This document shows, piece after piece, positions 55,281-64,000 of a stretch of DNA of 64,000 bases. The position numbers and the translations under genes were made by a program. Below the pieces are notes generated by a model. That model saw only the letters and a list, made by a program, of their open reading frames with translations, had not been told where the DNA came from and searched no databases. This DNA comes from an uncultured bacterium. GTDB taxonomy: Bacteria; Bacillota; Clostridia; Christensenellales; HGM11417. Within the stretch, counting starts at the first letter, position 1. Each line of letters opens with the position of its first letter. The DNA lies in contig CAJMQN010000008.1 in the NCBI GenBank assembly GCA_905215695.1, forward strand, positions 1-64,000, given 5' to 3'.

Positions 55281-56257
55281 TTTATATCGAGACTGATTCA
55301 GAGGACGCCTGCTACAACTTCGCCGTTGAGGATTTCGTGATTTCGGACGGGCGTTGGAAAGAGCCCGTGCTCCTCTTTTGGCGCACCCGCCCCACGCTCA
55401 TGGTGGGAAGTTTTCAGAACGTCTATGCCGAAGTCAACGTCGCCTACGCCAAGGCGCACGACATCGCTATCGTGCGCAGGCGAAGCGGCGGCGGAACGAT
55501 TTACACCGACTTGAACGGTTGGCAGTTTTCCTACTTCTTCCCCGGCGTCAAGGGAGAGGAGGCAGGCTTTTCGGAGAGCGCGGCAGGAATCCTGCGCGCG
55601 CTTCGGGCGTTGGGCGTCCCCGCCGAATTCAACGGCAGAAACGACATCACTGCCGCAGGCAGGAAAATTTCGGGAAACGCCCGCCACGTACACCCGCAGG
55701 GCGTCCTGCACCACGGGTCTCTGCTCTTCGACACCGATTTTAAGGTGATGGAGCGGGCAATCTCCCTTTCTCCCGACAAGGTTGTTTCCAAGGGAATCTC
55801 CTCCGTGCGACAGCGCGTTGCGAACATCTCCGAATTTCTCCCCGTGCCCCTGACCGCGCTCGAGTTCAAAAGACGTATGCTCGCGGAACTGCTTTCCAAA
55901 GAAGATACCGAATATTCCCTCTCCCCCGCGGAGCGGGAAATCTGTTTCGCCGATGCGGAAAAATACCGCAACTGGGAATGGAATTACGCCAACGGTCCGA
56001 AGTTCGGAATTTCCCGGCGCAGAAGGTTCGCGGGCGGGCTCGTCGAATGCTGTCTGAATGTGGAGCACGGCGAGATTACGGCGGCGGAACTGCGGGGGGA
56101 TTTCTTCGCGAACGGAGACCTTGCCCCCCTCTATACGGCTATCGTCGGCGCGCGCTACGAGCGCCAAACCCTGCGGGAGCGGCTCTCGGCGTTCGACGTG
56201 TCCGAATTGATTCGGAACATTGGCAATGCCGAACTTCTCGACGCGCTCATCGATTGA
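55277..56257 (+). CDS. lplA: Lipoate-protein ligase A
   Basis: A 326-residue ligase that activates free lipoate with ATP and attaches it to target proteins. RRRSGGGTIYTDLNGWQFSY (with the RRxSGGG lipoyl-AMP loop) and GRNDITAAGRKISGNARH with the catalytic Lys are diagnostic; the C-terminal ~80 residues form the accessory domain. Overlapping start with lipA (ATGA). Having both synthase and ligase in one operon means synthesis and salvage are encoded together. Confidence 0.94.
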   Translation: MIYIETDSEDACYNFAVEDFVISDGRWKEPVLLFWRTRPTLMVGSFQNVYAEVNVAYAKAHDIAIVRRRSGGGTIYTDLNGWQFSYFFPGVKGEEAGFSESAAGILRALRALGVPAEFNGRNDITAAGRKISGNARHVHPQGVLHHGSLLFDTDFKVMERAISLSPDKVVSKGISSVRQRVANISEFLPVPLTALEFKRRMLAELLSKEDTEYSLSPAEREICFADAEKYRNWEWNYANGPKFGISRRRRFAGGLVECCLNVEHGEITAAELRGDFFANGDLAPLYTAIVGARYERQTLRERLSAFDVSELIRNIGNAELLDALID

Positions 56258-56266
56258 AACAGTACA

Positions 56267-56303
56267 GAGAAGAGGACTCCCGAAAACCGGAAGTCCTCTT
56301 CTC
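56267..56303. terminator. Hairpin between converging lplA and the sugar-binding protein gene
   Basis: A 12-bp stem GAGAAGAGGACT (56267-56278) / AGTCCTCTTCTC (56292-56303). Neither side has a good T-run, so termination strength is uncertain. Confidence 0.55.
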
Positions 56304-56334
56304 ATATAAAGGGGGATTGAGGGTTGGGCAATAT

Positions 56335-57378
56335 TTAGCCTTCGTACACGATACCCGCAGCGATTTTCTCATCGACGTTGTCAGCATTCCAAACCGAACC
56401 GCCGATTGCGACAGTCTCTTCGACATTCTCGCCCTTGATCGCGTTGACACACTGCACAACTGCGTTATATCCGATCGCATAGGAATCCTGCGCTACCGCG
56501 CCGAGGAGCTTCGGACCCGTGGTCTTCTTCATCCATTCGATCTGTTTTGTTCCTGCGTCGAACCCATAAAATTTGATTGCATCATATTTTGTGCCTGCCG
56601 CAGCAATGGCGTCAAAGACATCCTTGACAACGCCTTCGTTGCTCATGAAAATTGCGTTAGCTTTCTTCTGCTCGAGCGCTTCGAGCGCAGCTTTGTACGC
56701 GTTATCCGCATCGCCCGGCTTGATTTCCTTCTCGATTTTCGCCTTTCCGGCAGTCGTTGAATCCGCGGCAATCAATGCCGTAATTTTATCTACAAATCCA
56801 CCTGCGCGATCGATACCCGTCTGCGTCTCGTCGTGTTGAATCACACCAATGATATACGGAGCCTCCGCAGTCGCCGCGGCAATATCCGTTTTGATTTTGG
56901 CGAAGAAATCTTCCGCCGCCATCTCCGCTGCCTTGTAGTTGCTCGTCGCAACCGAAGAGACAATCGGATTTTTGTTTGCCGCGTTGAGCGCGTCAACGTC
57001 ATCCTTCCAAACACCGCTGTCAAACTGTACAACGGGAATATTGTTGTTTTTCGCCTGCGTCAGAAGGTCCACAAAGCCCGTGCCGATCGTCGCAAGTACC
57101 ATTCCTTTGGGATTGTTGGAAAGTGCAGAGGTTACCATCTCCTTCTGGCTCGGCAAATCCTTTGCGCTCTCGGTCGCGGGTCCACGAAAACTGATCTGAT
57201 ATCCGAGTTCGTCACCGGCAGCGACAGCACCTTTTTTGACCGACTTCCAAAAGGCATGCGATTCGCCCTTTGCCACGACCGCAATCAACGGACGGTTATC
57301 GCACGCTGTCGCAAAACCCAACGTAAGCACCATGACGACCGCGAGCACAATGCTCATCCAAATACTTCTCTTTTTCAT
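56335..57378 (-). CDS. Sugar ABC transporter substrate-binding lipoprotein
   Basis: A 347-residue periplasmic-type binding protein of the RbsB/MglB group (CUT2 family). The signal sequence ends in GFATAC with lipidated Cys; PLIAVVAKGESHAFWKSVKK opens the type I fold, and NNNIPVVQFDSG, VIQHDETQTG and FYGFDAGTKQIEWM are typical. Third gene of the ATPase-permease-binding protein set on the minus strand. Base composition and long stretches of Ala/Lys fit a highly expressed lipoprotein. Substrate not decided (ribose, galactose, xylose or inositol). Confidence 0.93.
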   Translation of the reverse strand: MKKRSIWMSIVLAVVMVLTLGFATACDNRPLIAVVAKGESHAFWKSVKKGAVAAGDELGYQISFRGPATESAKDLPSQKEMVTSALSNNPKGMVLATIGTGFVDLLTQAKNNNIPVVQFDSGVWKDDVDALNAANKNPIVSSVATSNYKAAEMAAEDFFAKIKTDIAAATAEAPYIIGVIQHDETQTGIDRAGGFVDKITALIAADSTTAGKAKIEKEIKPGDADNAYKAALEALEQKKANAIFMSNEGVVKDVFDAIAAAGTKYDAIKFYGFDAGTKQIEWMKKTTGPKLLGAVAQDSYAIGYNAVVQCVNAIKGENVEETVAIGGSVWNADNVDEKIAAGIVYEG

Positions 57379-57412
57379 ACCATTTCCTCCGTTTTTTATT
57401 TTATAGTTCCGG

Positions 57413-58705
57413 TTACACCTGTTTGCCGCTCTTTGCAGCCTTTCTCAAATTTTTGCGTTCCTCTTCCAATGCAAGATCTGCCGCTTTCAGCTTGGGAAGT
57501 TCTTCCGCAAGTTCCTTTTTTAACGTCTCAATCTGTGCGTTCAGCTCGTCCTCTTTTATCTTCTTATCTTCGGAAGTCAACGATTTGTCCGAACGGACAT
57601 AGTCGCGTTCCTTACGCAAGGATTCTATTTCGGCAAGCATGTGCTCTTTGAATTTTTTTGCTTTCTTTTCGGTCTTGACTTTGGTCAGATTCTTGTTCTT
57701 GACTACGTCGAGGAGAACCGCAACCACAACGATGATACCTGTGATGGCATAAGTCAGATAAGTCGAGTTGACCGAGACGTTAAATTTTGCGAGGGTAAAG
57801 TTGAGTCCGCTCCGAATTACTACAAGAATCAGACTGCCGATGACCGAGCCTACAATTGAGGCAACGCCGCCCGACGCGCTCGTACCGCCGATATATACGC
57901 CCGCGATCGCGTCTAATTCCATGCCGTTTCCGGTTGCCGACGCTACCGTCGTAAAGGATGCCGACCAGAAGATCGCCGCAATTCCCGCAAACATTCCACT
58001 CAAAGTAAAGGCGATAATCTTATACTTATCGACTTGAACGCCGGAGAGCCGGGTTGCCTCCTCGTTGCTTCCGATAGATAAGATATATCTGCCTACCCTC
58101 GTTTTGTACATGAGTACGAAACAGATTGCCGCAAGCAAGACGACCCAAACTAAGCTGATGGGAAATCCATCGAGATTCGAAAACATTTTATTGTACCAGG
58201 TACCCGTCGGGAAAAAGATATTGGGTACGCTGACGATAATCGCGGAGAGTCCGCGGGCGAACATCATGGTTCCGAGCGTTGCGATGAACGCGGGCAGTTT
58301 TAGTTTTGCCACAAGCAAGCCGTTGACGAATCCGAACAACGAGCCGATGAGTATCATGATCGGAATGACCAAAAACAGAGGCATTCCCTGCGTATAGAGG
58401 TGACCTGCGAGCACCGCGGACGCGATACACACCGTGCCGATGGAGAGGTCGATTACTCCCGTTGCGATGACGAAGGTGACCCCGAGCGCCATAATCGCAT
58501 AGGGGGCGAGGTTTTGCGCCATACTGACGATATTGTAAGAACCAAGAAAGTTTTGGTTAAGAGCAAAAAAGATGAGCATCAGAACGAGCGTCGCGCCCAC
58601 GATAATCATGTTCTGTTTGCCCTTGGTCCGCGCGGCGTACAAAGTTCTGACGCCGAATTGCCGCGCGTGTCCCGCAAAATTCAGTCTCCGCTTTGTGTTT
58701 TCCAT
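57413..58705 (-). CDS. Sugar ABC transporter permease with C-terminal coiled-coil extension
   Basis: A 430-residue protein. Residues ~25-335 are a RbsC-like permease with about ten helices and the GATGNGMELDAIAGVYIGGT block (ATPase coupling loop) plus GGVASIVGSVIGSLIL. After the last helix a 95-residue, highly charged coiled coil follows (ESLRKERDYVRSDKSLTSED, then LNAQIETLKKELAEELPKLK). Ordinary RbsC/MglC proteins (~320-340 aa) end at the membrane domain. The start GGGAGG is well placed. Extension purpose unknown; perhaps a protein-docking tail. Confidence 0.9.
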   Translation of the reverse strand: MENTKRRLNFAGHARQFGVRTLYAARTKGKQNMIIVGATLVLMLIFFALNQNFLGSYNIVSMAQNLAPYAIMALGVTFVIATGVIDLSIGTVCIASAVLAGHLYTQGMPLFLVIPIMILIGSLFGFVNGLLVAKLKLPAFIATLGTMMFARGLSAIIVSVPNIFFPTGTWYNKMFSNLDGFPISLVWVVLLAAICFVLMYKTRVGRYILSIGSNEEATRLSGVQVDKYKIIAFTLSGMFAGIAAIFWSASFTTVASATGNGMELDAIAGVYIGGTSASGGVASIVGSVIGSLILVVIRSGLNFTLAKFNVSVNSTYLTYAITGIIVVVAVLLDVVKNKNLTKVKTEKKAKKFKEHMLAEIESLRKERDYVRSDKSLTSEDKKIKEDELNAQIETLKKELAEELPKLKAADLALEEERKNLRKAAKSGKQV

Positions 58706-58720
58706 TTCCCTGTCCTCCCT

Positions 58721-60232
58721 TTAGTCTCTCATGGTTGCGTAATGCATGATTTTTTCCTGCGTTGCCTCCGAGATGTCGAGCTCGGCGGTCTTTCTGCCCT
58801 CGCACATCACAAGCACTCTGTCGCTCATGCGCTGAATCTCCACAAGCTCCGAAGAAATCATAATGATTGATTTTCCTTCCTTCGCCAGCTCGTTCATGAG
58901 CGTATAGATTTCGCTCTTCGCCCCGACGTCAATTCCCCGCGTCGGCTCGTCGAAGATGAGAATTTCCGCATCGTTTAAGAGCCACTTCGCTATGACGACC
59001 TTCTGCTGATTGCCGCCCGACAGGTTGCGCACAAGCTGTTCCATGGAGGGCGTCTTGGTACGGAGTTTGGCGTTCACTTCCGCCGCGTCCGTTCGTATCT
59101 TTCCGTCGTTGATCCAGCCGCCCTTGATGTAGTCGTCGAGATTCGCGAGCACCGAGTTCTCCGCAACCGACTTCCCGAGGAGAAGTCCGTACCGCTTGCG
59201 GTCCTCGGAGAGATAGGCGATGCTGTGCCGCACCGCGTCGTACGGAGTCTTGATATCCACAGACTCGCCGTGCACGAGGATTTCGCCGCTCTCAAAGGAT
59301 TCTGCACCGAAGATTGCGCGCGCCACTTCCGTTCGCCCCGCGCCCATCAGTCCCGCAAATCCGAGGATTTCGCCGCGATGGAGCTGAAAACTGACGTCCC
59401 GAATCTGATTGCCGTTGACGAGATTCTTCACCTCGAGCACCACTTCGGCGTCCGGCGGGACGTTGCTCTTCTGTTTGGGGGTCTCGTAGATGACCCGACC
59501 CACCATCATGTTGATAATCTCTTCCTTGGTGGTGTCAGCCGTATTCACCGTGCCCACGTATTCGCCGTCCCGCATGACCGTCACGCGGTCGGACATCAGT
59601 TTGATTTCGTCCATGCGGTGAGAGATATACACCATGCCGATGTTTTTCTTCTTCAAATCACGCATGATGTTGAAGAGTTCGTCGATCTCCGCCTGCGTCA
59701 GAGCCGCGGTCGGCTCGTCGAGAATCAGGAGCTGAGAATCCTTGGAAACTGCCTTCGCAATCTCCACCATCTGCTGTTTTCCCACCGTCAGGCGTCCGAG
59801 CGGAGTCGTCGGGTCGATGTTCATGCCGAGATGCCGGAAGAGTTTTTCCGCCTCGCGGTTCATCTCCGCGTCCCGGATAAACGCCTTTCCGCGCATGGGT
59901 TCGCGCCCGATAAAGATGTTCTGCGCCACCGTCAGGTGATTCATCATGTTGAGTTCCTGATGAATGATTCCGATGCCGAGCGCCGCCGAATCGTTGATGG
60001 AGCGGATTTCTCTCTCCTCTCCCTCGAATTCGATTGTGCCCTCATCGGGGATATGAATCCCGGTCAGAACCTTCATCAGGGTGGATTTTCCCGCGCCGTT
60101 TTCGCCCACGAGCGCGTGCACCTCGCCCCTCCGCAGGTCGAAATCCACGCCCTTGAGCGCGTGTACGCCCGAAAAACGTTTGTGGATTCCCCGCATGACG
60201 AGGTAGGGTCTGTCAATCGTTGCGTTTTCCAT
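58721..60232 (-). CDS. Sugar ABC transporter ATP-binding protein
   Basis: A 503-residue double ABC protein (RbsA/MglA type). First cassette: GENGAGKSTLMKVLTG (Walker A), LSV-type signature TVGKQQMVEIAKAV, ILDEPTAALTQ. Second cassette: GLMGAGRTEVARAIFG, NLSGGNQQKVVIAKWL and IFDEPTRGIDVG. In this family both cassettes sit in one chain. GGAGG lies before the ATG. First gene of the transporter operon, after the terminator of the binding-protein operon. Confidence 0.96.
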   Translation of the reverse strand: MENATIDRPYLVMRGIHKRFSGVHALKGVDFDLRRGEVHALVGENGAGKSTLMKVLTGIHIPDEGTIEFEGEEREIRSINDSAALGIGIIHQELNMMNHLTVAQNIFIGREPMRGKAFIRDAEMNREAEKLFRHLGMNIDPTTPLGRLTVGKQQMVEIAKAVSKDSQLLILDEPTAALTQAEIDELFNIMRDLKKKNIGMVYISHRMDEIKLMSDRVTVMRDGEYVGTVNTADTTKEEIINMMVGRVIYETPKQKSNVPPDAEVVLEVKNLVNGNQIRDVSFQLHRGEILGFAGLMGAGRTEVARAIFGAESFESGEILVHGESVDIKTPYDAVRHSIAYLSEDRKRYGLLLGKSVAENSVLANLDDYIKGGWINDGKIRTDAAEVNAKLRTKTPSMEQLVRNLSGGNQQKVVIAKWLLNDAEILIFDEPTRGIDVGAKSEIYTLMNELAKEGKSIIMISSELVEIQRMSDRVLVMCEGRKTAELDISEATQEKIMHYATMRD

Positions 60233-60330
60233 TCCTATCCTCCGTCCTCCCTTTCCTTTATCGCCCTCATTCTAACACCCAAATGAAAATTATTTTAACA
60301 ATATTTTCCGAAAAATTATCAATTTTATAC

Positions 60331-60362
60331 AAAAAAGAACGCCCCGGCAGGACGCCGGGGCG
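60331..60362 (-). terminator. Terminator of the sensor operon
   Basis: Stem CGCCCCGGC (60340-60348) / GCCGGGGCG (60354-60362) followed by TTCTTTTTT on the minus strand. Confidence 0.85.
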
Positions 60363-60381
60363 GTATAAAACCTTTGATATT

Positions 60382-61362
60382 CTATTTAAACGGGAAGAGG
60401 ATTTCCTGATTCGCCTTGTCGTAGATATTGTCCGCATCCACGAGCACACTGCCCGTATCCACCTCCGGCGAAACCCTGTGTCCGAGCGCGGCCTCCCGCG
60501 CCGTGCGGATAGCGAGATAGCCCATGCGGAAGGGATACTGCGCGACGATTGTCTCGAGAATTCCCTCCTCGACGTACTGAATCTGCAATTTGGAGCAATC
60601 GAAGGCAAAGAGGGAGATCTCTCTCTCCTTCCCCGCCGCAATCACTTCGGGCAGACAACCGAGGGTCACCACTTCGTTGGTGTTCAGGATAACGTCCACG
60701 TCGGGATGTTCGGCAAGGATTTTTTTTGTCTGTTCCCGCGCGAGCGGGGTCGAATTCCCGCAGTCCAGCACCTCGACGATCTCGTTGCCCGCATAGGAGA
60801 GAAAGCCCTCCCGAAACCCGCGCGTGCGGTCCGCCCCGGTCTTGGAATATGCCGCATGCACGAGAATCGCCGCTTTTCTGCCGTACCTTTCGTCCCCCGC
60901 GCGCAGTCCCGCCGCAAGCGCCGCGGCATAGTTGTCCGTCCCGACAAAGCTCTTCTTGCTTCCGCCCATATAGTTTACGTCCGAATCCATGAGAACGAAG
61001 GGGATTCCCGTCTCGGAGAGCGCCGCCGCCTCCTCCGCCATCTCGTAATCCGCCGCAATCCACACGATTGCGTCCGGCGCGGACTTTGCCGCCTGCACAA
61101 GAAGTTTTTTCTGTCCCTCCACATCGGACTCGTCGGGCATGGAAATAAATTCGTACTCGACATTGAAATCTCCCGCCGCCTCCGCCATGCCGTCGTGCAC
61201 CGATCGCCAGAATTCGACTGTCGTCGTCGAAGTTTTTCCCACCACGATGAGTTTTACCCGTCGGTTGTTCCCGCCGAGCAGGTACAGAAATACGGGAATC
61301 GAGACGCACACGAGCGCAAGAACGAGCGCGATGAGCGCGAGCGTACGTTTACGCATTTTCAT
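60382..61362 (-). CDS. Periplasmic-type sugar-binding protein of a two-component sensor operon
   Basis: A 326-residue type I binding protein with a single N-terminal membrane anchor (residues 8-30, no lipobox Cys), so it is tethered outside the cell. VKLIVVGKTSTTTVEFWRSV, SDVNYMGGSKKSFVGTDNYA and NTNEVVTLG match RbsB-like proteins. It overlaps the histidine kinase by 14 bp and belongs to a regulator-kinase-binding protein operon. The likely role is to present a bound sugar to the kinase, controlling the adjacent transporter; that is inference. Confidence 0.88.
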   Translation of the reverse strand: MKMRKRTLALIALVLALVCVSIPVFLYLLGGNNRRVKLIVVGKTSTTTVEFWRSVHDGMAEAAGDFNVEYEFISMPDESDVEGQKKLLVQAAKSAPDAIVWIAADYEMAEEAAALSETGIPFVLMDSDVNYMGGSKKSFVGTDNYAAALAAGLRAGDERYGRKAAILVHAAYSKTGADRTRGFREGFLSYAGNEIVEVLDCGNSTPLAREQTKKILAEHPDVDVILNTNEVVTLGCLPEVIAAGKEREISLFAFDCSKLQIQYVEEGILETIVAQYPFRMGYLAIRTAREAALGHRVSPEVDTGSVLVDADNIYDKANQEILFPFK

Positions 61363-63088
61363 TCTTCACCTCCAAATCGGGAAGGGTCATCGTCACCCGC
61401 GTGCCCACGCCGGGTTTGGATTCTATCTTCAGCCCGTATTCGCTCCCGAAGGTCAGCTTGATTCGGTTGTCCACGTTCCGGACGCCCATGCTCTTGACGG
61501 ATTCCTCCCGATTCATGATTTCGCGGATTCGCTCCTCGGTCATGCCCACGCCGTTGTCCTCCACCGCAATCACGAGATTTCCCTCGCGTTCCTCCGCAAA
61601 GACGGTGATGAGTCCGCCCTCCCGTCTCTCGCGGATGCCGTGATAGATCGCGTTTTCCACGAGCGGTTGCAGGCTCAAATGCTCCACTCTGCGATTGTAG
61701 AGCTTTTGGGGCACGTCGATTTCGTAGTTCAGTTTGCTCTTGTAGCGGTACTTCTGAATGCGCAGATAGTTGCGGATATTCTCGAGCTCCAGCCGCAGGG
61801 TAGCCGTCTCCGAATCCCGCCCGATGCTCGCGCGGAGCATCTTCGCGAGCGCGGAGGTCATCTCCACAACGTCTTCGTTCTGCCCCGCCTCCGCCATCCA
61901 GACGATGGAGTCGAGCGTATTGTACAGAAAATGCGGGTTGATCTGCGCCTTCAGCGCCCAGAGTACGCTCTCCCGCTTTTCTATCTGCTCCTTCTCGAAC
62001 TTCTCCATGAGCTCGGCGATGCGGTCGGTCATCTCGTTGAAGGATTCGGAGAGATCGCCCACCTCGTCGTTGCTCGAGGGATCCGCCTTCGCGGACAAAT
62101 CCCCTTCACGCACCTTTTTCACCGTGCGCTCGAGGTTTAAAATCGGTTCTGTGATACGCTTGGAGATAAAGAAGGAAATTGCGCAGGCGAGGAGACCGAA
62201 GACGAGCGCAGTGACCACGAAGTACCAGACGAGATTGCGTTGTTCGGAGAGCAAAGCGTCGATTTCGATGACGCCCGCGACCCGCCAGTTGGTATCCCGA
62301 ATATTCGAGGAGAGATAGAGCTTTCCCTCCCGTTCCGCGGATTCCCCTTCCCCGAGGGAGGCGACAAGTCCGGTCTGTTCGGTCATGAGATTGCTGTAGA
62401 TGAGCTGTTGCCGGGGGTGATAGACGATGCTCCCCCGATCGTCGAGGATAAAGACATATCCCGAATTGGAGGGCATGACGTCCGTACAGAGACTGATGAT
62501 GCTCGAGTAGCGCAGGTCTATGAGGATAACGCCGAGGAGCTTGTCCTCCTCATACACCTTTTTGCCGAGGGAAATCACCCATTCGTATCTTCCCTTGATG
62601 AGATTCTGCACGTAGGAGGAGGTAAATACCACCTCTCTGCCCTCGTTGAAAAGACGGTCGTACCAAGTACTTTTCCGATAGTTGTTGTAGGGATTGATTT
62701 CGGCGTCCTTCTCGTTGGAAATCGCGTCCATGCCCACGGAGAAATCCTCCGAGGCGAGCAGAAAGATATTGGTGATATCCTTTCGCGTGCTCACGATGAA
62801 ATCGAGTTTTTTGCCGATCTCCTCACGATCCGCAGACGGGTCGGTGAAGTAGGAAAAGATCAGTTCGTCCCCCGTCACGGCGTCGAAAATACCGTTCATA
62901 TTCCCCACGTAGTTGTTGACCGAACGGTCCACCTGCCGGATGACCCGCTCGGTGAAATTCAGCGAAGTCTTTTTTGCGTTATCGAGCGAAAAAAAGTACA
63001 ACGTGAAAAAGCTGACCGCCAGAATCGCGACGACCAAAGTGATGATGGAAAACATAATTTTGTAGAGGAATTTTCCGCGCTTTCTCAT
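61349..63088 (-). CDS. Sensor histidine kinase, YesM type
   Basis: A 579-residue membrane kinase. N-terminal helix (about 10-30), extracellular Cache-type domain (about 35-275), helix at about 280-300, HAMP (about 300-355: NLERTVKKVREGDLSAKADP), His-kinase block with the phosphorylated His in LKAQINPHFLYNTLDSI, and an ATPase with VENAIYHGI and VEDNGVGMTEE. It would phosphorylate the AraC-type response regulator encoded directly upstream. GGGAG precedes the ATG; overlaps the binding protein gene downstream by 14 bp. Confidence 0.94.
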   Translation of the reverse strand: MRKRGKFLYKIMFSIITLVVAILAVSFFTLYFFSLDNAKKTSLNFTERVIRQVDRSVNNYVGNMNGIFDAVTGDELIFSYFTDPSADREEIGKKLDFIVSTRKDITNIFLLASEDFSVGMDAISNEKDAEINPYNNYRKSTWYDRLFNEGREVVFTSSYVQNLIKGRYEWVISLGKKVYEEDKLLGVILIDLRYSSIISLCTDVMPSNSGYVFILDDRGSIVYHPRQQLIYSNLMTEQTGLVASLGEGESAEREGKLYLSSNIRDTNWRVAGVIEIDALLSEQRNLVWYFVVTALVFGLLACAISFFISKRITEPILNLERTVKKVREGDLSAKADPSSNDEVGDLSESFNEMTDRIAELMEKFEKEQIEKRESVLWALKAQINPHFLYNTLDSIVWMAEAGQNEDVVEMTSALAKMLRASIGRDSETATLRLELENIRNYLRIQKYRYKSKLNYEIDVPQKLYNRRVEHLSLQPLVENAIYHGIRERREGGLITVFAEEREGNLVIAVEDNGVGMTEERIREIMNREESVKSMGVRNVDNRIKLTFGSEYGLKIESKPGVGTRVTMTLPDLEVKNENA

Positions 63089-63100
63089 GCCGTCTCCCGA

Positions 63101-64000
63101 TTATGACCGATAACGCTTGCGGTAGGCGTTGGGCGTAAAGCCCGTCCCGTTCTTGAACACCAGCCCGAAATAGGCGCTGTTTAAGTAACCCACGCTCTCG
63201 GCGATTTCCGCGACGCCCTTGTCGCTGCACCGAAGCAATTCCTTCGCGCGGTCAATGCGGTAAGCGTTGAGATATTTGGTAAAGGTCGTACCCGTAACAT
63301 CCTTAAAGAGCGCGCTGAAGGTGCTCGTGCTCACGCCGACCTCCTTGCAGACCGACTCTCCCGAAAACTCGAAGTCCCGATAGTGCTCGCGGATACACTT
63401 TAAAATGCGGTTCATGAGCCCGCGCTTGGAAGAATTTTGAATGCGGAGCTCTTCCCGCGCCCGGGCGAGCCAATCCGAAAATTCCCCTTTGAGCGCGTCA
63501 AGCCCTTCCGCCTCGGTGCGAAACCGCGAGACCGTGATATCGAGCGCGGCGAATTTGTCCACGACGAGGTCGGCGGTGACCCGCACGTGCGCGCGCAGGG
63601 AGTCGAAATCCATCGCGGAGACGAGTTTCGCGCCGAACATTCGGGAAATCACCCGCCCGAGTTCCGCCTCGGTCTCCTCGTCTGCCGCGGAGAGCGCGCC
63701 CGACAGCAGTTCGCCGAATTCCGCCGCCGGAAAATGCACTGCCGTGTGCGTCCGCTCCCACTCCGGATAACTGACAAATTCGTCCGCGCATTCGACGAGA
63801 TACAGAGAGGATGCCTGCTCGAAGGAACGGTTGACCTCTCCGAGTTCGGAGACTTCTCCCCCCATGCGCGCCTGCAAACGGACGGAGAAGGTCTTTTTGA
63901 AGTAACCGACCGTGCCCCCCGCGATTCTGCGCCCTGCCTCCTCCGCGCCCGCGCCCCCGACAAGGACGAGGGTGCGCCCGTAGTAGTCGGTAAAGACGTT
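63101..64000 (-). CDS. AraC-family response regulator, YesN type (5' part outside the window)
   Basis: The frame is open from 64000, so only the last 299 codons are visible. The C-terminal ~100 residues form an AraC DNA-binding domain (VCKEVGVSTSTFSALFKDVT, RIDRAKELLRCSDKGVAEIA, ESVGYLNSAYFGLVFKNGTG). The middle part (FTDYYGRTLVLVGG and the later MGGEVSELGEVNRSFEQASS) resembles the region between receiver and DNA-binding domains of YesN proteins, so a receiver domain is expected beyond the edge. Internal start codons were rejected for that reason. It pairs with the kinase 12 bp downstream. Confidence 0.85.
   Translation of the reverse strand, partial: NVFTDYYGRTLVLVGGAGAEEAGRRIAGGTVGYFKKTFSVRLQARMGGEVSELGEVNRSFEQASSLYLVECADEFVSYPEWERTHTAVHFPAAEFGELLSGALSAADEETEAELGRVISRMFGAKLVSAMDFDSLRAHVRVTADLVVDKFAALDITVSRFRTEAEGLDALKGEFSDWLARAREELRIQNSSKRGLMNRILKCIREHYRDFEFSGESVCKEVGVSTSTFSALFKDVTGTTFTKYLNAYRIDRAKELLRCSDKGVAEIAESVGYLNSAYFGLVFKNGTGFTPNAYRKRYRS

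Noticed and set aside
1..64000. tRNA, rRNA, insertion sequences or phage genes
   Set aside because: No tRNA T-arm/acceptor pairs, ribosomal RNA blocks, transposase or integrase motifs were recognised by reading; short RNA genes could be missed without a covariance search.

Overview
The window is 64 kb of gene-dense, GC-rich bacterial chromosome with about 57 protein genes. Most are on the minus strand in short, tightly packed operons with 1-22 bp overlaps. The gene content (WalJ-type hydrolase, CPBP proteases, YitT, YesM/YesN-type two-component pair, PerR-rubrerythrin, complete RNF complex, lipoate salvage, CUT2 sugar transporter) fits an anaerobic, fermentative member of the Bacillota, probably an uncultured gut Clostridia lineage. 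That placement is an inference from gene families. I saw no tRNA, rRNA, CRISPR array, transposase or phage gene.

Layout. 0-5 kb: lgt-like fragment, small membrane protein and XRE regulator with shared operator-like repeats, then a DivIVA-like / Maf / MreB-like cluster, and pncB with a membrane protein. 5-14 kb: galK, trkH-trkA potassium uptake, prs, tadA, M14 peptidase, rlmH, CPBP protease, walJ. 14-17 kb: two-subunit fumarase and a MATE exporter on the plus strand. 16.8-18 kb: an AT-richer patch with two small XRE regulators and a 73-aa protein. 18-22 kb: mtlD, NSS transporter, YitT. 22-24 kb: aroF-tyrA on the plus strand behind an apparent tyrosine attenuator. 24-32 kb: ttcA, mrp, SDR, ROK protein, ferritin-like protein, lysA, ppx. 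32-37 kb: rnfCDGEAB. 37-45 kb: split TSUP pair, giant surface protein, acpP, ZIP transporter, unknown repeat protein, rubrerythrin-perR. 45-54 kb: CDF transporter-lipase-AlkD-GH78 operon, Ca-type P-ATPase, UbiB kinase, phasin-like protein. 54-64 kb: lipA-lplA, a CUT2 sugar ABC transporter, and a response regulator-histidine kinase-binding protein operon that runs off the end.

Two regulatory observations stand out. First, aroF-tyrA (first enzyme of aromatic synthesis plus prephenate dehydrogenase) is preceded by its own promoter, a 27-codon ORF containing four Tyr and three Phe codons, and an 11-bp-stem intrinsic terminator just before the aroF ribosome binding site. This is the architecture of ribosome-mediated attenuation responding to tyrosine. 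Second, several genes (maf, walJ, fumarase alpha, the ROK gene, lysA, the CDF transporter and the aroF leader ORF itself) have a near-consensus sigma-A promoter whose -10 hexamer ends only 6-7 nt before the start codon, with no Shine-Dalgarno. This predicts leaderless mRNAs as a regular class in this genome, beside many genes with strong GGAGG sites.
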